Below, piece after piece: positions 62,929 through 64,000 of a DNA stretch of 64,000 nucleotides. The DNA is taken from contig CAZVOA010000002.1 in assembly GCA_964628465.1 (NCBI GenBank), positions 285,837 to 349,836 on the forward strand, given 5' to 3'. The notes under the pieces are model-generated. The model had not been told where the DNA came from and ran no database searches. It saw nothing but the letters and a program-made list of their open reading frames with translations. Position 1 is the stretch's first letter; each line of letters begins with the position of its first letter. Source of the DNA: JAFGPS01 sp964628465. GTDB lineage: Bacteria > Planctomycetota > Phycisphaerae > Sedimentisphaerales > Anaerobacaceae. The translations under genes and the position numbers were made by a program.

Positions 62929-64000
62929 ATGTTGAAGAAATTATTTTGTTTTTCTTTCATCCTATTATTATTAAGCATTACAAGCACATCATATGCTGAT
63001 GTTGACATTGTAGCCTATTATGGCATGGAAGATGGTAGCGGCAGTACTGTTACTGACATTGTTGGCGGCAATAATGGTACTACTGATGGAAGCCCGACAT
63101 GGGTAGCTGGCCCGGATGGGTTTGGTACTGCATTAAGATTCATCGGTGCAACTTCTGGGGTTGATTGCGGAACTTTTAATCCCGCGGTAGCTGGTAAAGT
63201 TAGCATAGCTTTCTGGGCTTATTTTGAAGGTACAGCCGGAGTTCAATACCAGGGATTAATAGGCAAAGCCGAATCCACGACTAGCCAGGAATTTATGCTT
63301 GAGGTGTTTGGTACAAGCGGTAATATTTATTGGAATTCTACAGGGACAGATGATTGGAACTTAACGACACTTCCTACAGGTAAGTGGGCGCACGTAGCCA
63401 TTGTACATGACAATGCAAGTGCAAAAACTGATATTTATCTCGACGGAGTATTTAAAAGGACTTCTGGTGTCACATGGGGTGCTGACAGTCCCAATGGTCC
63501 GGTTAGAATCGGTAGCTCCTGGGGTACTTCCAATTTCTTCTATGGCGCGATTGATGAAGTATATTTTTTCAGTTCACTGTTAACGGCTGACGAAGTAGCT
63601 GCAGTAATGGCTGGCGACATGGCTCCAGTAGGCAATACTGCTGGATTGGCTAAAAAACCAATACCGGGAAATAAGGAAGATGCAGTATCTGCTAACATAG
63701 GTACACTTTCATGGACACCAGGAGACTATGTAGCAGCACAAAATGGTACCCATAATGTTTTCATGGGAACAGATGTGAACAATGTAACCAACGCTACTTT
63801 AACTGATGCCGAGCAATTGGGAGTTACATTATTTGCAGGTCTTGACAGTAATAGTGTTGATATTGCCAGACTCAAATATAGCACCACCTATTATTGGAGA
63901 GTTGATGAAGTGAATAAACCAGCTTCATCAGGTACGACTACTGGCAAAATCTGGAGTTTTACAACAGAACCTGAAGGTGTTAAACTGGCTGCTACAAATG
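62929..64000 (+). CDS. Secreted LamG-domain protein (cut by the window end)
   Basis: The frame is open from ATG at 62929 (GGAG eight bases upstream) to the end of the window, at least 357 codons. It starts with a signal peptide (KKLFCFSFILLLLSITSTSYA). A LamG/concanavalin-A-like domain spans about 25-220 (IVAYYGMEDGSGS, ALRFIGA, VSIAFWAYFEG, GKWAHVAIVHD, IYLDGVF, FYGAIDEVYFFSSLLTADEV). After the ADEV motif a fibronectin-type or planctomycete YYWRVDEVN module begins, ending in IWSFTTEP. Such proteins are usually very long surface or extracellular proteins that bind carbohydrate; enzymes or anchors could follow outside the window. Confidence 0.85.
   Translation, partial: MLKKLFCFSFILLLLSITSTSYADVDIVAYYGMEDGSGSTVTDIVGGNNGTTDGSPTWVAGPDGFGTALRFIGATSGVDCGTFNPAVAGKVSIAFWAYFEGTAGVQYQGLIGKAESTTSQEFMLEVFGTSGNIYWNSTGTDDWNLTTLPTGKWAHVAIVHDNASAKTDIYLDGVFKRTSGVTWGADSPNGPVRIGSSWGTSNFFYGAIDEVYFFSSLLTADEVAAVMAGDMAPVGNTAGLAKKPIPGNKEDAVSANIGTLSWTPGDYVAAQNGTHNVFMGTDVNNVTNATLTDAEQLGVTLFAGLDSNSVDIARLKYSTTYYWRVDEVNKPASSGTTTGKIWSFTTEPEGVKLAATN

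Overview
The window looks like the chromosome of a planctomycete, probably of the class Phycisphaerae (Sedimentisphaerales-like). This is an inference from gene content. It rests on AT-rich DNA, many secreted proteins of the DUF1080, DUF4159, PQQ-propeller and LamG types, a polysaccharide cluster without SusC/SusD, siroheme-dependent haem genes, and a bacterial deoxyhypusine-synthase-like protein beside a decarboxylase. No rRNA, tRNA, CRISPR array, prophage or insertion sequence was recognised.

Left part (1-20940). A minus-strand operon runs hemC, cobA-hemD fusion, hemB, an unknown exported protein and a fused AhbA-AhbB siroheme decarboxylase, so tetrapyrroles are routed through precorrin-2/siroheme. 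A ThiF/MoeB-like E1 gene lies upstream of it. A TPP riboswitch then leads thiS-thiG-thiH and an AzgA-type permease. Next come a polyamine pair (decarboxylase and DHS-like enzyme), a secreted helical-repeat protein, a membrane-anchored PQQ propeller, a DUF4159 protein, ettA and a deaminase.

Middle (20944-34701, all minus strand). This is a hemicellulose cluster, most likely for arabinoxylan or arabinan: five GH43 genes, one GH62, two SGNH esterase-like genes and three copies of a small secreted protein. A three-gene block (GH43b, GH43a, small protein) is present twice, together with the promoter region of GH43a. Glycine/arginine/methionine-rich tracts recur at different positions in otherwise unrelated proteins of this cluster.

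Right part (35004-64000). Housekeeping genes follow: coaE, rho, valS (with an unusual internal insert), a BFN-domain gene, lspA, gpmI, folD and fhs. A five-gene operon comes next: ECF sigma factor, probable anti-sigma factor, unknown secreted protein and two CsgG-like proteins, one with a heptanucleotide repeat just after its start codon. Then a minus-strand operon encodes a KamA aminomutase, two ATP-grasp ligases and a GNAT acetyltransferase; three of its four genes carry repeat-like DNA inside the coding sequence. A DUF1080 protein, a galactanase-like GH43, ppdK and a LamG protein cut by the window end complete the region.

Several families of short palindromic dispersed repeats lie in intergenic gaps and inside genes. 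The most promising undescribed material is the KamA/ATP-grasp/GNAT cluster, the ECF/CsgG operon and the recurrent Gly/Arg/Met tracts of the hemicellulose cluster.
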